Assembly (NCBI RefSeq): GCF_028561275.1 | Contig: NZ_JAQQTF010000002.1 | Coordinates: 404,812-468,811, forward strand | Direction of reading: 5' to 3' | DNA length: 64,000 nucleotides | Origin: Aureisphaera galaxeae | GTDB lineage: Bacteria > Bacteroidota > Bacteroidia > Flavobacteriales > Flavobacteriaceae | Shown here: piece after piece, positions 17,345 to 25,206 of the stretch | Position numbering within the stretch: position 1 is the first letter of the stretch | Layout: every line of letters begins with the position of its first letter | The notes under the pieces: generated by a model | Told to the model about the DNA's origin: nothing | Database searches by the model: none | Seen by the model: only the letters and a program-made list of their open reading frames with translations | Made by a program: the position numbers and the translations under genes

Positions 17345-17476
17345 AAGGGGTGCTGTTTTTCAAGAACGACTTCTATACTAACAACAAAGACCGGTATTTG
17401 TTGTTTAGTTGGAAGTTTGAAAAATGGCTGAGATTATACCCATGGAACCTGGGCGGGTAATGCCGCTAAGGGAAGC
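17345..17476 (+). ncRNA. TPP (thiamine pyrophosphate) riboswitch, THI element
   Basis: The conserved TPP aptamer pieces are all present in order: GGGGTGC (17347-17353), GGCTGAGA (17426-17433), ACCC, GAACCTG, GGGTAATGCCGC and AAGGGAAG (17468-17475). The P3 arm is unusually long (about 17356-17424): TTTTTCAA pairs with TTGAAAAA, ACTTC with GAAGT, ACTA with TAGT and AACAACAAA with TTTGTTGTT. Downstream are two hairpins, 17483-17507 and 17521-17543; the second lacks a T-run. The element controls the TonB-dependent receptor at 17606. Confidence 0.95.
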
Positions 17477-17482
17477 CGAAAA

Positions 17483-17543
17483 CAGGAAATGAAGCGTTCA
17501 TTTTCTGGATAGGCGCTGGACGGCAGGGAATATCCCTATGCCG
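17483..17543 (+). promoter_or_regulatory. Two hairpins in the riboswitch expression platform
   Basis: CAGGAAATGAA pairs with TTCATTTTCTG (11 pairs, one G-T), then CGGCA/TGCCG encloses GGG-AATAT-CCC. Neither stem is followed by a poly-T tract, so simple transcription termination is not evident. The stretch to the ATG at 17606 holds no gene. Confidence 0.6.
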
Positions 17544-17605
17544 GATTTACTAATAATTTATAACCAAGAATAATAACCCCTTTTATTCGTAACCTAATTG
17601 TACGA

Positions 17606-19996
17606 ATGAAAAAGTTATTTTTTTCTATTTTTTTGGGACTCACCACTATGCTTGTGATGGGTCAAGAATTTACCGTTTCGGGGACCATTACCGATGAAAC
17701 GGGCATACCTTTACCAGGTGTAACGGTAACGGTTAAGGGTACTTCGACTGGGACACAGTCCGACTTCGAAGGAAGGTATAGCCTTTCCCTAACCGAAGGA
17801 TCCTATGTTTTTGTCATTAGCTATGGGGCGTATGGCGGACCTGAAGAATTAAGGGTTCAGGTATTCGAAGATTCCGTAGTTAACTATCAAATCGGTCAAA
17901 GAGAAGTGTTGGACGAGGTATTTCTAAGTGCGATACGCGTTTCTGCCGATTCTCCCATAACCCACTCCAATGTGGATAAGGAGGAAATCGAAAAGCGCAA
18001 CTTAGGACAGGACCTTCCTATTCTTTTAAATTACCTTCCTGCAGTTGTTACGACTAGTGACGCCGGGGCAGGGATAGGATACACCGGAATCCGTGTACGG
18101 GGAAGCGACGCTAGTCGTGTAAACGTAACCATCAATGGAATTCCTTACAACGACTCAGAAAGCCAGGGAACCTTTTGGGTAAATCTACCCGATTTTTCAT
18201 CTTCTGTAGAGAGTATTCAACTGCAACGCGGTGTAGGAACTTCTACCAATGGATCTGGTGCTTTTGGAGCTAGTCTTAACATTTTAAGTGATGGTGTTCA
18301 GGAAGAAGCCTTTGGACAATTATCCAATTCCTACGGTTCTTTCAACACTTGGAAACATACCGCTAAGTTTGGAACTGGATTGTTGAAAGATAAGGTGGAA
18401 TTGGTAGGACGTCTTTCCAAAATTGAAAGTGATGGATATATAGATCGCGCTTCAAGCGACTTAAAATCCTATTTTCTTCAGGGAACCTACAAAGGAGACA
18501 ATACCTTGCTGAAGGCCCTAGTGTTCGGTGGAAAGGAAATTACCTATCAGTCCTGGTTTGGGATCGACGCTGCTACATTAGAAAGTGACCGTACCTTCAA
18601 CCCAGCAGGAGCTCGATTTGATGCTGATGGAAATTTGGACGGGTTTCACCCGAATCAGGTAGACAACTACACCCAAGATCACTATCAGTTACTTTGGAAT
18701 CAGCGATACGATAATAATTGGAGCACCAATGTAACCCTTAACTACACCTATGGTCGTGGATTCTTCGAGGAATATGAAAACGACGCCGACCTTGATTTTC
18801 ACGGTCTAAGTTCTGTAGAGGTAGGAGGCGAAACCATTTCCAGTGCCGATCTTATCCGTCGTCGTTGGTTGGATAACAACTACTATGCTGCCAATGCCAA
18901 TGTAAACTATAAAAATGATCGTTGGGATACCAGTACGGGTGTTTTCTATAGCTACTACGAAGGGCTTCACTTCGGGGAAGTAATCTGGTCCCGTTTTAAT
19001 GTAGATGGTGAATTGGGGGACCAATACTATTTCGGAACAGGGGATAAGCATGAGTTCACCGCTTTCTCTAAAGCGACCTTCCAAGTGAATGATCAATGGA
19101 GCGTGTATGGAGATTTACAGGCCCGAATCGTAAATTACAAAACGGGTGGATTAACGAGTGACAAGATAAATCTATTGGTGGATGAAACTTTTGAATTCTT
19201 CAACCCGAAATTCGGTGCTAGTTTTTCATTGAATGATACCAATCAGTTTTACTTTTCCTACGGAAGGGCCAATCGCGAACCGCGAAGAAGCGATTTCGAA
19301 AATGGTGTGACCAAGGCCGAAAAGTTGGACGATTACGAATTGGGATGGCGTTTCAATAGCGAAAAAGTACAGGTGAATACCAACTTGTACTATATGGATT
19401 ACCAAGATCAATTGGTATTAACAGGCGAATTGGATAATTCGGGAGCCCCTGTAAGAGCCACCAGTGGTAAAAGCTACCGATTGGGATTGGAAGTGGATGC
19501 TGCCATTCAATTAGGGGACAAAGTAACCCTACGCCCTAACATTGCGGTAAGCAGCAACAAGAACAAAGATTTCGTTACTTCAAGGGATGGGTCTTTGGTG
19601 AATCTAGGAAATACCAACATCTCATTTTCTCCTTCAGTAATAGCAGGAAATAGTTTAGAGTATGCTCCCGTAGGCAATCTACGACTAGCGTTCCTTTCCA
19701 AATATGTGGGAGAGCAATACATGGGGAACATTGATAGTGAGACTTCCAAATTGGACAGTTACTTCATCAATGATTTTAACGTAAGTTATACGATCGAAAA
19801 TGTTCCTTTTGCTAAATCCATTGTATTGTCTGGATTGGTAAATAACCTATTCAATGTAGAGTATATATCCAATGGATATTTCTTTACGTATGACGATGAT
19901 TTCAGTAACCCGGGAACCATTACCACCATTGAAGGTGCTGGGTTCTATCCACAGGCGACCATCAATTTCTTGGTAGGCGCCACCGTGAATTTTTAA
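17606..19996 (+). CDS. TonB-dependent receptor, predicted thiamine or precursor uptake
   Basis: 796 residues, outer membrane. After a signal peptide (to about residue 19), a carboxypeptidase-D regulatory-like domain (FTVSGTITDETGIPLPGVTV, 22-100) precedes the plug (GIRVRGSDASRVNVTINGIPYND near 160-190) and a beta barrel that ends in ATINFLVGATVNF with a terminal Phe. Control by the TPP riboswitch predicts transport of thiamine, its phosphates or a pyrimidine/thiazole precursor, as proposed for other THI-regulated Bacteroidota receptors. No SusD partner follows. It is monocistronic, with a terminator at 20020. Confidence 0.93.
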   Translation: MKKLFFSIFLGLTTMLVMGQEFTVSGTITDETGIPLPGVTVTVKGTSTGTQSDFEGRYSLSLTEGSYVFVISYGAYGGPEELRVQVFEDSVVNYQIGQREVLDEVFLSAIRVSADSPITHSNVDKEEIEKRNLGQDLPILLNYLPAVVTTSDAGAGIGYTGIRVRGSDASRVNVTINGIPYNDSESQGTFWVNLPDFSSSVESIQLQRGVGTSTNGSGAFGASLNILSDGVQEEAFGQLSNSYGSFNTWKHTAKFGTGLLKDKVELVGRLSKIESDGYIDRASSDLKSYFLQGTYKGDNTLLKALVFGGKEITYQSWFGIDAATLESDRTFNPAGARFDADGNLDGFHPNQVDNYTQDHYQLLWNQRYDNNWSTNVTLNYTYGRGFFEEYENDADLDFHGLSSVEVGGETISSADLIRRRWLDNNYYAANANVNYKNDRWDTSTGVFYSYYEGLHFGEVIWSRFNVDGELGDQYYFGTGDKHEFTAFSKATFQVNDQWSVYGDLQARIVNYKTGGLTSDKINLLVDETFEFFNPKFGASFSLNDTNQFYFSYGRANREPRRSDFENGVTKAEKLDDYELGWRFNSEKVQVNTNLYYMDYQDQLVLTGELDNSGAPVRATSGKSYRLGLEVDAAIQLGDKVTLRPNIAVSSNKNKDFVTSRDGSLVNLGNTNISFSPSVIAGNSLEYAPVGNLRLAFLSKYVGEQYMGNIDSETSKLDSYFINDFNVSYTIENVPFAKSIVLSGLVNNLFNVEYISNGYFFTYDDDFSNPGTITTIEGAGFYPQATINFLVGATVNF

Positions 19997-20019
19997 TAGC
20001 TAGCCAAATTAAATAAGTG

Positions 20020-20056
20020 AAAGAGCGGTCTCTTATATAAAGAGCCGCTCTTTTTT
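20020..20056 (+). terminator. Intrinsic terminator after the TonB receptor
   Basis: AAAGAGCGG (20020-20028) pairs with CCGCTCTTT (20045-20053), with an inner CTCTT/AAGAG pairing, followed by T residues. It may also serve the convergent gene at 20078. Confidence 0.9.
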
Positions 20057-20077
20057 ATTCCATAACTGCCATACGAT

Positions 20078-22351
20078 TTAACAACAGTTAGAGGTGTTAC
20101 AGTTTCGCTTAAAGGCAATATTATTGTCAAAACGAGCCAGTTTCATGGCATTTACCGAAAAACCGGGTCGAATGATCTCTATGTTCGACATATCTGCTTC
20201 GGTGCTCACTGAGAATAATAGAGAATCGTCCTTACTGCAGGGAATCCATTTAAACGGTCCCACTACCGCAAAGTCACCTGGATTTATGTCATCAATTCTG
20301 CGAACAGGTGTTTGTAATGGCATGAAATCCTGTGGCCAGCAAAGGTCTTCTTTTGCTTTATCGCAACAGTTCGGGGTATTCCTGAACCCTTTCACTTCAA
20401 CCGGTACGTCTTCCAAGCCCCTGTTTCTAACAATGACATAGGCATAATTCACTTCCCCACAAATAGGCATTTGGTTTTCATTCCCATTGTCGGGCTGATG
20501 GCGGTTCCAAATGTCTAATGTATCGCAAATGTCTTCAGAGTATTCGTATTCCCCGTTTCTTCCGTCGTCGATGTACACATCATATACCGGAGGCAATCCG
20601 TTAAAGGCATTCTGCTTTTCGAAGGCCCAGCGAATTACTTTATGCACTACCCGTCCTATATGGCATTCGAAATCTACGGTGACCATATCCGATTGCATCA
20701 TTACATTGGCCCAGTTTTCGGGCGAATTACTATTGGTAACCGGAGTTAAGGACCCCACCGAGAAGAAAATAAGATAAGCGGTGTACCTCGCGGCCCATTC
20801 TCGGGTACAGAGGTCATCACTGTCCCCTCCCAAGGCTTGGTACAGTCTAAAATGGCAAGAAGATAGGATTTGCTCACTTCCGTAGCCACCATCATCATTG
20901 GCGCCATACCATCCCCAGCCTGTTGCTGTGGTTCGGTCGTGACGTCTATCGATTCCGGGATTGGATATGGTTAACCAAGGGAAGGTTAGGAAACGGTCTG
21001 GATCTATGGATCTGGGATCCATGAGTACCGCAGCCAAACTATCTCCTACACTATGGCAGAAACCTAGGTTGGGAGAATGTACGTTGTCCCAAAGTACGGC
21101 ATGTCCAAATTCGTGCAGTGTAATACGTTTGCTCAACGAGATTCCCACCGTCGTTCCGGCTTGCATTACCCCATAATGGAATCCACCCGAACCATCCCCC
21201 GCTGCATTACCGGGAGCACAGGCATTTACACAACCAAAGAAGCCGTCGTGGTCTACCGGTACTGGGAATGTAGTTCCGTCAAAGTAAACCGACATATCGA
21301 AGCCCATATCCGATACCAGTCGGAACAGGTAGTCATTATGTACATAGGCATTCACTGCTGCGAAATCGGCTGTGGGTACATCATAATTGAAGTTTCCAGG
21401 TGAAGTTGGGTCTACGGTGGCCGGTGGCGTAAGGTTCACCAATTCTACATATTCTCCACTTAATACATAAGGAGGAACCAATGAATTGAGATTGGCAATG
21501 GCGCGAGGGTTTCTTATGCCATTCAATACGGCTAATGGCGATGTTGGTAAAATGCTAATATCGCCAGTCATGGCACTGGGTGCGTCATCGTATACAAATC
21601 CGCCAAGATTATCAGCAAATACACGTACATATAAGACGCTTCCGGAGTTATTCTCAACGATCATACGCCAGTTGATGGCCCCCCAAGGCATGTTGGTAGA
21701 AAATAAGACCTCGGTAGCACTGTAGAAAGTGCCTTCTTTAATGTCTTTGCCTAATTCTGGGATTCGAAGATGAGGGAGCTCCCTGAAGATTCCGACGTTT
21801 TCAAGATCATGTCCACCTTTTTCATCCCCATGGCTATGTTGGCGCTCTTCCTCTCTGTACTGATAAATTATAGGTTTTTCGGAGTTGATCTTGATCCCAA
21901 ATTCGAAATGGGAAGGATCTATCTTAAGCACTTTCAATCGCTTAATGTTTCTGTCTATATCCAATGCCTGCGAAATGAACTCGGGACTCACCCTTTCGTA
22001 GAGCTTAGATACCTTCAGCTTTTTCATTTTAGATGGCATCTTGGCATCATATCCTTTGGATGCCATGGACAAAACCCCATAGCTTTCGCTTTCGTAAGTG
22101 AGGTTAATTCCGTGGTCCCATACAGGAACTCCTTGGTAGTATAATTGATATAAGGTAGTGCTAACTCCTTTTAAGGTTCTGGAAACGGAAGGCATATAAT
22201 ACAATGCATCTCCCGATTTTACTTTTTTAGTGGCTTCTGAATAAAACGGAATTTCACCTGTAAATTCCTTACGCAGATACGCCCCCAAATTTCTCTTTCC
22301 CCTTTGTTTTCCTACAAAATAGGGGGTTGAGTGAAATTGCTCTGTCTTCAT
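20078..22351 (-). CDS. Putative gluzincin-type metalloprotease without signal peptide
   Basis: 757 residues. HEFGH at 413-417 is a zinc-binding HExxH motif. It is followed about 20 residues on by HSVGDSLAAV, where M4/M36 proteases have a Glu-bearing GEGFGD or NEAISD motif; here the position is Asp437. The N-terminal part has an FTP-like propeptide pattern (LYQLYYQGVPVWDHGINLTY near 67-86). There is no signal peptide, and an in-frame TAA at 22364-22366 rules out a longer N-terminus. The C-terminal 150 residues are Cys-rich and end in NCNTSNCC. Substrate and location are unknown; it may be exported by a leaderless route or act inside the cell. Confidence 0.7.
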   Translation of the reverse strand: MKTEQFHSTPYFVGKQRGKRNLGAYLRKEFTGEIPFYSEATKKVKSGDALYYMPSVSRTLKGVSTTLYQLYYQGVPVWDHGINLTYESESYGVLSMASKGYDAKMPSKMKKLKVSKLYERVSPEFISQALDIDRNIKRLKVLKIDPSHFEFGIKINSEKPIIYQYREEERQHSHGDEKGGHDLENVGIFRELPHLRIPELGKDIKEGTFYSATEVLFSTNMPWGAINWRMIVENNSGSVLYVRVFADNLGGFVYDDAPSAMTGDISILPTSPLAVLNGIRNPRAIANLNSLVPPYVLSGEYVELVNLTPPATVDPTSPGNFNYDVPTADFAAVNAYVHNDYLFRLVSDMGFDMSVYFDGTTFPVPVDHDGFFGCVNACAPGNAAGDGSGGFHYGVMQAGTTVGISLSKRITLHEFGHAVLWDNVHSPNLGFCHSVGDSLAAVLMDPRSIDPDRFLTFPWLTISNPGIDRRHDRTTATGWGWYGANDDGGYGSEQILSSCHFRLYQALGGDSDDLCTREWAARYTAYLIFFSVGSLTPVTNSNSPENWANVMMQSDMVTVDFECHIGRVVHKVIRWAFEKQNAFNGLPPVYDVYIDDGRNGEYEYSEDICDTLDIWNRHQPDNGNENQMPICGEVNYAYVIVRNRGLEDVPVEVKGFRNTPNCCDKAKEDLCWPQDFMPLQTPVRRIDDINPGDFAVVGPFKWIPCSKDDSLLFSVSTEADMSNIEIIRPGFSVNAMKLARFDNNIAFKRNCNTSNCC

Positions 22352-22530
22352 GATATCTATGATTTAATTTTGCTGTTTTCTCCTTTTTTGCAAACCGATT
22401 TCATCGGAATGAGCAAAAGCATAAAATTAAAGCATGGAAGTCATGATTTTTAGGGTTAAATAGCTGATATTCAATAGGAAAAACCCTTAATCTTTGGAAT
22501 GGGTTTTAAGATAGTCTCTGTAAGGAGGAC

Positions 22531-23298
22531 TTAATTTTTCTTTTTTGAAGGTGGAGGAGGTGGAGGTGGAGGTGGAGGTGGAGGAAGTAAGCCTGTGTTT
22601 TGCTTTTCCCTTTCCTTGTTTTTCAACGCTATCTCGGCTTTGGTAAAAAATAATAATTCGTCGATCAATGTATCTTCCTCGTTTTTGAATAGCACTTTAA
22701 TTAGTAAATTCTCGTCTCCCGTTTTGTAATCGAATACATTGATTATAAAAACCGACCCATTTTCTTCGTATTCAGACCAAATAAAATAGTGCCCAGAATT
22801 TTGTTTGTATTTGAACATTTCGGTCTGCAATGCATCTAATTTGGCTGCTAGGGGAGTTCCCCTTTTCACTTCGTCGAAAAAAGAGGAAAGCCCCGTAATG
22901 CTAGTGCCCAATTCGGTCGCAATAATGAATTCCTTAACCTTTAAATATAGGTTCCTTTTATTGGGCTTCTTTTTGAGATAGTCGTCGATTAGGTTATCTG
23001 CAATTTTGAAATTTTCACAGGACAACCGCAGTCTATGGATCAATAATTCATCAAAAACAGTATATCCGTTATTCCTTGAATTTTCAATCTTATCCAAGGC
23101 GTTATTCCATTCCATTTGGTTTGCGGAAAGTGCGGTGGTAATCATAGACCGCACCTTGCCTTCGGTCAATTGCGTACTATTTTCAATTGTATTTAACTCG
23201 TTACAAATCTCGGCAGCGACTTTATCCACAATGGCAGTTTCCGATTGACAATAGGTGTGTAAAGGGATAAGAATAAGTAATAATGCAATGAGTCGCAT
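22531..23298 (-). CDS. Secreted protein ending in a twelve-proline tract
   Basis: 255 residues. A signal peptide (MRLIALLLILIPLHTYCQ) is followed by a helical domain (about 20-225) of no recognised family. The C-terminus is LL, twelve prolines, SKKKN. The prolines come from an alternating CCT/CCA codon run at 22549-22584, a microsatellite-like array that could change length. Such a run needs EF-P to translate. It has its own transcription unit between the protease and the lipoprotein genes, all on the same strand. Confidence 0.75.
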   Translation of the reverse strand: MRLIALLLILIPLHTYCQSETAIVDKVAAEICNELNTIENSTQLTEGKVRSMITTALSANQMEWNNALDKIENSRNNGYTVFDELLIHRLRLSCENFKIADNLIDDYLKKKPNKRNLYLKVKEFIIATELGTSITGLSSFFDEVKRGTPLAAKLDALQTEMFKYKQNSGHYFIWSEYEENGSVFIINVFDYKTGDENLLIKVLFKNEEDTLIDELLFFTKAEIALKNKEREKQNTGLLPPPPPPPPPPPPSKKKN

Positions 23299-23372
23299 AC
23301 AACGGTCTTTTCGGAGTTTCTTGCTAAATACGGTGTATCATTACCGGAAAGAGCAAATTCGACATCCGCTTC

Positions 23373-23816
23373 TTAATTTGTTATGATGATCGTATTCCCG
23401 CTTTTCTGAACCCGATATTGTAGCATAGGAAATAGGTCCTGATCGCTTTCATGCAGGCCGAATAACGCCAAAGCATAGGAGTTTTCATCGTCCGTACATG
23501 GGCAGGTCGCAATAATTCCGTTGAGGTCCATACCCGAACAACCGTTAGGTACATGGTTGGGATCACTTAAATCATAGGCAAATATCTGGGTAGCACTTTG
23601 GCGATATACGGCAATGCCGCGAATCCCCTGAGAGGGCAATACTACTGTGTTTCCGTCGAAATTAAGGGGGTTGAATTGAGGTAAATTAAGATTGAGACTC
23701 AAGTTTACCAATGGTGGTGTGAGATATGGATTATTATCATTCCCGTTGCCATTATCATCATTTTTACAGGCAACCAGCAATAAAATCAGCGAAAAAAGGG
23801 TAAAAAGTCGTTTCAT
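23373..23816 (-). CDS. Lipoprotein of unknown function
   Basis: 147 residues. The lipobox is LLLVAC with Cys near residue 17, followed by an Asn/Asp-rich linker (KNDDNGNGNDNN). The beta-rich remainder has the Cys pattern NGCSGMDLNGIIATCPCTDD. Homologues in this position beside greA are sometimes annotated as Rieske-like, but the Rieske Cys-His/Cys-x-x-His ligand set is not complete here. It is divergent from greA. Confidence 0.75.
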   Translation of the reverse strand: MKRLFTLFSLILLLVACKNDDNGNGNDNNPYLTPPLVNLSLNLNLPQFNPLNFDGNTVVLPSQGIRGIAVYRQSATQIFAYDLSDPNHVPNGCSGMDLNGIIATCPCTDDENSYALALFGLHESDQDLFPMLQYRVQKSGNTIIITN

Positions 23817-23876
23817 AGCAGCAGTATATTAGCCGAATACGAAAGTACGTAAAATCGGCAAAAAACTAATTTTTTG

Positions 23877-23884
23877 TATATTTG
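23877..23884 (+). promoter_or_regulatory. greA: -7 promoter element of greA
   Basis: TATATTTG (TAnnTTTG) lies 115 bp before the greA start. Transcription should begin near 23890, directly at the first leader hairpin. Confidence 0.65.
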
Positions 23885-23890
23885 TATAAC

Positions 23891-23960
23891 AAATCCCGTC
23901 CCGTATGGGATTTTTTGTGTTTAAATGTAAGGGCTTTGCAAAAGCGGGCACTTACATTTT
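23891..23960 (+). promoter_or_regulatory. greA: greA leader with two tandem hairpins, possible attenuator
   Basis: AAATCCC (23891-23897) pairs with GGGATTT (23907-23913), followed by more T residues, like a short intrinsic terminator at the very 5' end of the transcript. Next, AAATGTAAG (23923-23931) pairs with CTTACATTT (23951-23959), enclosing GCTTT-GCA-AAAGC and followed by one more T. Premature termination in the leader would resemble the greA attenuation known in E. coli; that parallel is inference. Confidence 0.55.
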
Positions 23961-23998
23961 AGATTGTAAACGTGTTCGAATACACAAACGATGAAGTT

Positions 23999-24475
23999 AT
24001 GAGTAAAGTATCTTATTATACTGCAGAGGGACTAAAAAAATTAAGGGACGAGTTAAATCAACTAAAAGATATAGAACGTCCTAAAGCATCGCAGGCGATT
24101 GCTGAAGCACGTGATAAAGGAGATTTGAGCGAAAATGCCGAATACGATGCTGCAAAAGAGGCGCAAGGTCTCTTAGAAATGCGTATATCCAAACTGGAAG
24201 AAACATTGGCGGGCGCCCGATTAATAGATGAATCGCAATTGGACACCTCTAAAGTGCTGGTACATTCTACGGTGAAGATTAAAAACCAGATGAATGGAAT
24301 GGAAATGACCTATAAATTGGTAGCCCAGAGTGAAGCCGATTTAAAACAGGGAAAAATCTCTGTAGATTCTCCCATTGGGAAAGGTTTGCTTGGAAAGGAA
24401 GTTGGCGATGTGGCCGAAATCCAAGTGCCCAACGGGATCATGAAATTTGATGTTATTGAAATATCACGCGACTAG
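23999..24475 (+). CDS. greA: Transcription elongation factor GreA
   Basis: 158 residues from the ATG at 23999 (MSKVSYYTAEGL), the family's usual start and length; an upstream in-frame ATG at 23972 would add nine atypical residues. The N-terminal coiled coil carries the acidic tip (GDLSENAEYDAAKEAQ) that enters the RNA polymerase secondary channel to stimulate transcript cleavage. The C-terminal FKBP-like domain includes SPIGKGLLGKEVGD. The stop TAG overlaps the GTG of the HIT gene by one base. Confidence 0.97.
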   Translation: MSKVSYYTAEGLKKLRDELNQLKDIERPKASQAIAEARDKGDLSENAEYDAAKEAQGLLEMRISKLEETLAGARLIDESQLDTSKVLVHSTVKIKNQMNGMEMTYKLVAQSEADLKQGKISVDSPIGKGLLGKEVGDVAEIQVPNGIMKFDVIEISRD

Positions 24476-24864
24476 TGCCTTCGATTTTTACCAAGATAAT
24501 AAACGGTGAAATCCCTTGCTACAAGGTAGCAGAGGACGAAAACTTTATTGCCTTTTTGGACATTAACCCAAATGCCAAGGGCCATACGTTATGTGTGCCC
24601 AAACAGGAGATAAATCGCATATTCGATATGGAAGAAAAGCATTATCTGGATCTTATGCGATTTTCACGAAAAGTGGCTAAGGCATTGGAAAAAGTAATTC
24701 CCTGTGATCGTATCGGTATTTCTGTGATTGGGTTAGAGGTTCCGCATGTGCATGTGCATCTCATTCCCATCAACGAAATGAAGGATATGACCTTTCAGCA
24801 CAAAGTGCAACTCACTTCCGAAGAAATGGCGGCTTTGGCCCAGAATATACAGGAATCCCTGTAA
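24475..24864 (+). CDS. HIT family protein (Hint-type nucleotide hydrolase)
   Basis: 129 residues with a GTG start overlapping the greA stop. The N-terminal FTKIINGEIPCYKVAED and the active-site HVHVHLIP (His91, His93, His95) define the histidine-triad family, whose Hint branch hydrolyses aminoacyl- or lysyl-AMP-type phosphoramidates. It is co-transcribed with greA, a pairing frequent in Bacteroidota. The usual HxHxHxx triad is intact, so activity is expected. Confidence 0.95.
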   Translation: MPSIFTKIINGEIPCYKVAEDENFIAFLDINPNAKGHTLCVPKQEINRIFDMEEKHYLDLMRFSRKVAKALEKVIPCDRIGISVIGLEVPHVHVHLIPINEMKDMTFQHKVQLTSEEMAALAQNIQESL

Positions 24865-24865
24865 A

Positions 24866-25204
24866 TTACTTAAGGAAATAGATAAGAGCAGCAATGGCTA
24901 CGGCATCCAATAGGATGATGATGTAAGCCAAGGGCTTTAGCTTCATGCCCGTTCCTTTGGGCTGTACCAATTTCCTGTGGTATTCATATACCCGTTCTAT
25001 ATCGTCGGTCCATTTTACAGGAAAGATCTGCTGTTCGCAGCTGTGGCAATACAGAACTTCTTTTATGTCTTTGGAAGCTTTACTGTACAGTTTGTTTTCT
25101 TTCTCTTCTTGCGAAAATGAAAATTCAAGCCCTTCGGTAGAATAGCATTCGGGACAGTTGTTATTTACTTTTGAAGTGTGTAGGAGATGGGTTTTCGTTT
25201 CCAT
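24866..25204 (-). CDS. Zinc-ribbon-like membrane protein, unknown function
   Basis: 112 residues. Two Cys pairs, CPEC (Cys17, Cys20) and CHSC (Cys53, Cys56), form a likely zinc ribbon, and one membrane segment lies at the C-terminus (about 92-111). The ribbon would face the cytoplasm if the tail is anchored with the N-terminus inside. It follows the histidine kinase gene by 2 bp on the same strand, so it may be an accessory to that kinase. I do not recognise a named family. Confidence 0.75.
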   Translation of the reverse strand: METKTHLLHTSKVNNNCPECYSTEGLEFSFSQEEKENKLYSKASKDIKEVLYCHSCEQQIFPVKWTDDIERVYEYHRKLVQPKGTGMKLKPLAYIIILLDAVAIAALIYFLK

Positions 25205-25206
25205 GG

